Below are positions 58,135 to 64,000 of a stretch of 64,000 nt of DNA, one piece after another. The position numbers and the translations under genes are program-made. The notes below the pieces were generated by a model. That model searched no databases, had not been told where the DNA came from, and saw only the letters and a program-made list of their open reading frames with translations. Position 1 is the stretch's first letter. Each line of letters opens with the position of its first letter. The stretch covers positions 946,180,327 to 946,244,326 of the forward strand of contig CM062817.1 of assembly GCA_031772625.1 (NCBI GenBank). Direction: 5' to 3'. Origin of the DNA: Pinus tabuliformis (taxonomy: Eukaryota > Streptophyta > Pinopsida > Pinales > Pinaceae).

Positions 58135-58780
58135 ATCTAGATCCTAAGTACAATAACCATAACCATCATTCATATAACCATATTGCAGATAACAAGAAGT
58201 TACTATCCTTCATGACTAACCGACGAATGTACATATGACTACACTGATCAACTAGCATTTATCATACATGTAAGCATAACAAAAACAAAATTAAAAGCAT
58301 AGAAGTAATTGTAATTCTTATAAAAACCATTAACCACATACCTGCATACCCACCATAAAAAATTTTATGATGATCTTCTCTAACCCCAAGGTCTAGTGTT
58401 GTAACCTCTCTCTAATAATATGCTCCTCCTGTTCTATCTCATCCAACACATTAGCGTCATAACAACCAACAACATCATGATGACACAAACTACATACAAT
58501 GACCTCACGATGCATGATGCATGTCTGACCTACTATACATGCATAAATATTAACCATGAAAATGCATGCATAACAAAATATAGACATTGACATGCATAAC
58601 AAATGCATATCCAATTGATATGCATTCAAGACAAACACATCCTAACATCAACATCAAGAACTTCTTCATGACACACAGCTATAACAATGACTACCACCAT
58701 GCATACGTAAAAAGAACATATACATCCTACATGCATGCATGTCAACCAAATTCCTCCCATCCAGTCCAAGTGTTGAACCA
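58135..58780 (-). other. Possible leader of a minus-strand Copia-like element
   Basis: Lies on the downstream side of the primer site at 58781. A minus-strand ORF of 81 codons (58393-58638) with HDVVGCYDANVLDEIEQEEH is not recognised. Confidence 0.3.
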
Positions 58781-58793
58781 TGCTCTGATACCA
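58781..58793 (-). promoter_or_regulatory. Primer-binding site, initiator Met tRNA type
   Basis: Minus-strand TGGTATCAGAGCA. The adjoining plus sequence TGTGGTATTAGATATC from 58797 is probably the end of an LTR. TGATACCACTCTGT and ATCACACT recur 77 bases further on (58864), suggesting a local duplication of the LTR edge. Confidence 0.55.
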
Positions 58794-58796
58794 CTC

Positions 58797-61714
58797 TGTG
58801 GTATTAGATATCACACTAAGAGAACAGAAACTAGAGACCACCTAAAGAGAATGAGACCCATTATGATACCACTCTGTATCACACTCCTCCCACATTTACC
58901 CAAGATATCCGGTCCACTAGGGTAAACATGTGATGAGAGGCTACTATGATGTGATTCAACTCCAAATGTACATTTAGGGAAGTGGAATCGACAAAACAAC
59001 ACCAATCTAACCTTCCTCAGGAGCTACAAAACCTTTAGGATACAACCAACCCTTCTAGGTGCTTAAACCTTGAGACAACTTGTCATTTTTTTGAGCTAGA
59101 GCCCCAGCCATTTCCATGGCAAGCCATGCATGCGACTGAGACCCTCCAGTTTCTCCCACAAAAAGGTGTGCATGCAATTGTGGCCTATTATAGGCAGTTC
59201 TAAGACAACAACCCCATATTTAGTGCCACTTTTTCAGTGCTAGGTCTTAGGCCTTTGCACAATACTTCATGAAATTTCTAGAAATGATAAATAACAAGGA
59301 ATTCAAGCTACTAATGCAAATATTAGTAAAAGGACTTGTCCTAATCCCTATCAGCCGTGACAAGCATTTCATTAAACATATCACAAACAGGTAATCTGTA
59401 GGTCATAACCCGAGATTTGAGCATAGGAGTCTCATAAATATGTGATAATTATCATGAAGAATTGATGCCTTATCATAGTAGTAGAATTATCATCTATTAC
59501 ATCATATATTCATTCACATTCATTTAATAATCAAAACATGAGAAGAGCCATATCTCTAGTCAGTCAGGGAAAATTTTAAGGATGAAAGTTTATCTTAAAG
59601 TTTATAAACCTTCGTTAATATCACTAGTCCATGATATAAAATTTGTAAAATGTTCGGCAATATTTCCGTAAAGATATTCAAATTTCTAGTAATTTTATAT
59701 AGTCTCTATATAAAAGTTTGGCAATTTTTAAGTTAAAATGGTTTTATACCATAAAATTTGGGCGAAACATTTCTTATAGAAATAGAAATTAACGAATCTT
59801 TTTTTTGGAAAAGCATGGAAAATTAGGCCACCTCCGAATATTAGCCCCTAAGATTTTCCCTGCAGTCAGTCATAAACCATGCTTATAACCAACATATAAC
59901 CAACAAATTAACAAGAATAGAACAACCATAAAAACCACATATTAACAAGTACATTTACACATGAAGTACCAAAGAAAAAGGAGTTCTTATTAATGTGTGC
60001 ATAAGCAAATCAAGTCAGGGACTTCGAAGAACCACTTGACCATAGATTGGGCTGAACCAAATATTTCTTTCAGTCAATCACCCCAATGTCATATTTGAAG
60101 CATGATAGTGGGACTCACAACAAAACCAACCAGGGTTTCCTTAGGCTTTACATTATATCCCACCAATAGGTTCCTCAAACCGAAACCCTAATCAATACAA
60201 CTAGGCATTACCACAATCCCACCAGATCACTAGGCCATAACCAAGAGTGGATCCCTTGAGATATCGCCACCTAAACCATGAGGAATTTTTCCATCTACAC
60301 CTCTCGATTTTACTGTCTATCTGGCCATTACCAGTCAATGGATTCCTAGGCCATCAAGGTCACTACCCTCCGGGATTTATGGTGTATCCTTCCATTACTA
60401 GTCAAGGAATTCCTAGGCCCAATAAAGAGTATTCAAACCTGGCTTTACCTTATATCCCACCCCAATATTCCTAGACCTTGTGATTAATCTTGAGACCACC
60501 CAACTCTTCTTTGAATCCATCCAAAAATCCAGTTCAACCAAAACCAAAGAACCCCATTACACCATGGCTATGTGGAAATGGCATGGCAAGACTAGAAAAC
60601 ATTGTCACACCTGGCATGAACCATGTCAATGACAACAAGAGAACCAAAAACACAAATTCATGTACCAAGCATGCCAATGCTAGAAAGGAAATCATACATG
60701 CAACTCAATACATGCAAGTACTCCCACTATAGCCGCTTGATTCCTTCCATTCATTACTTGGTCCTTGCTTCCTCTTCCTTTCTTGTCCTTCTATTTCCTT
60801 TTTTCCTTCAATGCTAGAGTGATCCAAGAATAATCTAAGTGTCCAAGAGATTGAGAGAGTGAGCATAGGGAGAGCTAACTGGAAGATTGAATTGAAAAAA
60901 TGTTGTGAGTTGTTCCTCACAAGCCTTTTTATTAATGAGGCCTTTATTGTCTTCAGTTTCGATTATTTTCCTTCATTCTCCTCCTCACATGAAACCTTTG
61001 ACCTTTCACCTTCCTTTTCTCCTAATTTCCTTTATTTCATAAATAAAATGCCAATTAATATCTCTTGCCTTTTTAAAGCCTTTTCCATTGCCTTTTCCAA
61101 TTTCCTTAGCCATAATAAACTAAATGAACACATGGCTAGGATGTCTTTCCCAACATTCAACTTGGAATACATGTCCCATGACCTTGGTATTATATTTTTT
61201 ACATGAATTTTTAACTGGGTTTGTTATATAAGAAAACCTAAAATTCAACAAAAGAAATATCTTCATGAAATATATAATGGATCTCACTCTCTCCCATTTC
61301 CTTATTCTAGTATTTCCTCTTGCACCCTAATGTCATACTACTAGGTTTTCCTCATGAACCTAATTTATTTCTCCCTATGAACTTATCTAAGACAATATAA
61401 TGAATAGAGTACAATTATCACTAAATATACAGCAACTCTATCCTCCCTTATATATACAATAGGTGAGGGAGGCGAACATAATGAGGACATAATTCCATAT
61501 ATGCGAAACTTTCTCCAAGAACGATCCTCCTTGATCTCAACAACCCACCTCTTAGATGGTGCACTCTCTAACATTTTTTTAATCCAAGACGTCATCTTCC
61601 ATTGTTTACTATCCAAGTTTCCTCATGCAAGACGATTCTCTTCTAAATATGTGCCACATGTCCCCAATATTATTTTCAATTGATAAATATATTGAGAACC
61701 ACATTTGAGCACAT
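58797..61714 (-). mobile_element. Candidate LTR attached to the 58.78 kb primer site
   Basis: Plus-strand TGTGGTATT at the left. A GAGCACA end next to a C-run (AAGCCCCCCATC, about 61720) could be the right edge, with a minus-strand purine tract. A 2.9 kb LTR containing the second MITE would result. A primer site and a purine tract on one LTR is not normal, so the right edge is doubtful. Phrases TATATCCCACC and GGATTCCTAGGCC repeat at 60150-60470. No genes seen. Confidence 0.25.
59565..59862. mobile_element. MITE copy 2, hAT-like, with target duplication
   Basis: 298 bp, terminal inverted repeats CAGGGAAAATTTTAAGG and CCTAAGATTTTCCCTG. Flanks TAGTCAGT (59557-59564) and CAGTCAGT (59863-59870) are an 8 bp duplication with one change. 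CAGGG termini and 8 bp duplications are hAT traits. No coding capacity. Confidence 0.82.
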
Positions 61715-62450
61715 TAAGAAGCCCCCCATCGTATTGGGAAGCTAAGTTAGTTTCCTATAGGTTCATATTTCCACATTACATTACCATTCACATTGTGAAA
61801 ATGTAGTGTCATCCACGAGCTATATTTGTTAATAACTACCCAAATACATGTAAGAGAAATGTGGTATTTTATTCAATTTCTAAATTAAATCACTTAATAA
61901 TTTCAAACCTATGCTATATCAAATAAATATGAATGATAAATGGTGTGTTATATATAGTATTTTCGTTGATGAAAATAAGTGTAATTTATGTCAAAGGGAA
62001 CGTCCAAGATAGCATTATTATCATTCATGGGTCAAACAATGTAATGTGACAACTGAATATGTTGCATAAATTCATTACGAAAAGTTAAAGGAATAGTTAA
62101 TTTTATTGAGTTTTTGTAAAGGTTCCAATCCTATAAATGGCATGGTTTCCTAGGCATCATCAAGACATTTCCAATGGTATATCTCACACTGAAAAAAAAT
62201 CCTCCTAGATTAGAAGTTATGGCCATTTGAAACTCAAAATTATTGGAGGCCCAAAAATCTGGGGAGGAAACCCCAAAAATATTAATATGTTAAAATGTAG
62301 TCAACTCTCAGATGCTTCCATGGTTCATTGGTTGGGTTAGTGATGGATCTTGACATGGCTTGAATGACCTTTATCACTATTAAAGAGTGGGCACCTTTTT
62401 GTACCAGACTACAAAGATAGGGAAACATGTAAATAGTTGGCTAGATCATA
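61715..62450. other. No recognisable feature
   Basis: AT-rich, no ORF or repeat I can assign. Confidence 0.55.
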
Positions 62451-64000
62451 GTGCTTCAAGAATAAGTACCCTAGGGCTTTGGGTTAGAACCCCAACAGAG
62501 CAGAAGTAAACTACAACAAGAAACACTCATACAAATCAGGAAAAATGCTTATATAATCAAGCTACGTAAAAGCGATCATACCCAGATTCCCTTCGTTCGA
62601 GTAGGTCCCGCAATGTTCAGACCCTCTGTAACTCCCGATGTTCTTCAAACCTGAAAATCATTCAATTCGAACATACATAGCAGTATAGAAGTAAAGCATA
62701 TTCACGAAATTGAAATTTATATCATATGAGAAAATAATTGATCATACATCAAAACAACATTCTTATATGAATTACAACAGAATTTGATGCATAAACAAAG
62801 TTAATTTTGGAAACAAGACAACATTTCCTTTATTGCAGTAAGCTATAAATAACATGGAGAGAATTCACCTGAGTCTTCTTCTTCCGGCTCCAAGCATAAC
62901 CATCCTTTGGATTCGTCCTATCCCAGCCTTCAACAATCTTCTTCCATAACCAACACCATGATATATCAAGCAAGAGGGAGAATATCTATAATCAAGGAAT
63001 AAAGGTTTTCCTGAAGCTTGGGGAAGTGCACGAGGCACAAGGATTCATCAGAATCAGTCAAGGATAATGTTAGTATAATAACTCTATCTCTTCTCCTCCT
63101 TTAGGCCTTCCCATAGAAGTCTATTTATACTTCTCCCAATTAGTTCTTTAGTTAGGAAACAGTCAGGCCATGGGAAATAGGAGGTAATCAACAGGTAAAA
63201 CCCGTGAACTCCACCCATAATTAAGGAAATTTGATTTTTTAAGTATTTTAACATATGTATGCGGGTTGCGTATTGACTAACTCACGTGTACACACTTTTA
63301 TCTCAAGGAAATGTAGCATACAAGGAATAAAACAATGTTTTTAATATATTTTGACCAAGTCTGGAGGGAGGGGTTGCCCGAGGGAATAAGGCAAGCATCA
63401 CAAATACCAATGGTGGTAAATGGTGCTATAACAGATGCCCCCTAATATATGAGGTCATAAAGGGTACATAATGGCCGAAATTTATTAAGTGTATGGAAAG
63501 AATATTGTCGAAACTGAGAAGGACTTCACCAGAATTCAGCTTGCCAAGCCATCAAAAGAGATCAAAAAGAAAATGTTGTCTGAGGCAGGCATACCCATGC
63601 TCAAATAAAGTAAAGCATGTCTGCATATCAAGTACAAGTGGATCTAATATGTATACAAGTATAAAGAACTGAAAGTACATAATGGACCATTTAATCGTGA
63701 TAAAAAAAGTACATGTCTGAATATCACATATAAGAAGACGATCAATGATGCTAAAGGATGAAGCTGGTCACTGATGTCAAAAACTGATCCCAATAGTACC
63801 AAATGAACATGGTGGAATAAAATGATACTACATCAAAACTCAGATGCCAACATATAAGATTTCGATGTGAAGAACTACAACATATACGGTGGATGGTGTC
63901 AACTAGCAGCAACAGGAGCAACTAACAAGTGAACCAAAACATGTTGATGCAAGTCAAGGTCTTCACTGACCACCGTAGTACATTTCTATACAATGGGAAT
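62451..64000 (-). mobile_element. D-related LTR element, 3' end only
   Basis: The LTR edge CTATAACA ends at 63433, followed by GATGCCCCCTAATATATGAGG, matching element D at 44852-44880 (purine tract on the minus strand). A minus-strand TATAAATAG lies at 63121-63129. Interior sequence 63434-64000 is noncoding and shares a GGCATACCCATGCTC phrase with D. The left LTR edge is not identifiable (about 62450 is a guess), and the rest lies beyond the window. Confidence 0.55.

Noticed and set aside
60247..60732. Possible host exons with Pro-rich ORFs
   Set aside because: No splice-consistent structure or recognisable domain. Probably LTR or decayed repeat.

Overview
Nuclear DNA of a land plant with a large, repeat-rich genome. 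A gymnosperm is my best guess, because the Ty3 reverse transcriptase carries a DDW-type catalytic motif and old elements are deeply nested, but this is inference. I found no convincing host gene, tRNA, rRNA or CRISPR. Nearly all recognisable sequence is LTR retrotransposon, mostly disabled by stops and frameshifts.

Layout. 0-3.5 kb: 3' part of a Copia element (RT/RNase H, then a 1.6 kb LTR) lying inside an RNase H-like fragment (3.54-3.87 kb). 3.9-11.7 kb: mostly anonymous decayed DNA with a hairpin cluster (5.95-6.22 kb), a possible LTR (7.5-8.5 kb) and a long near-perfect palindrome (9.76-9.89 kb). 11.9-57.0 kb: a nested stack. The outer layer is a minus-strand non-autonomous family, here called Z, with a Gag ORF, a second ORF and no pol. 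Its second ORF is split by a minus-strand Ty3/gypsy element (14970-39142, target duplication CTCTT/CTTTT). The gag of that element is split by a plus-strand Copia element (22429-38112, duplication ACTCT). The reverse transcriptase of that Copia is split, just after YVDD, by a 9.8 kb non-autonomous gypsy-like element (27191-37001, duplication ACAAT). By eye LTR divergence falls from about 15% to 5.6% to 4% inward, as nesting demands. A separate young non-autonomous element, D (43801-51728, duplication GCTAG, LTRs about 1.5% different), sits inside a solo LTR of family Z. A second Z copy fills 52.5-57.0 kb. 57-64 kb: decayed DNA with two copies of a 298 bp hAT-like MITE, one initiator-Met primer-binding site, and the 3' part of a D-related element at the end.

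How the parts work together. Gypsy and Copia once encoded full gag-pol sets. Z, the 27-37 kb element and D keep LTR promoters, primer-binding sites and Gag-type proteins but show no polymerase, so they presumably moved with enzymes supplied in trans.

The most interesting signal is in the untranslated interiors of these non-autonomous elements: arrays of short hairpins whose loops are conserved while their stems differ and still pair. One array of four follows the gag of the 27-37 kb element. A larger set with two alternating loop classes flanks the gag-protease gene of D, and a related cluster lies at 6 kb. This is the pattern expected of selected RNA structure, such as packaging, dimerisation or translation signals.
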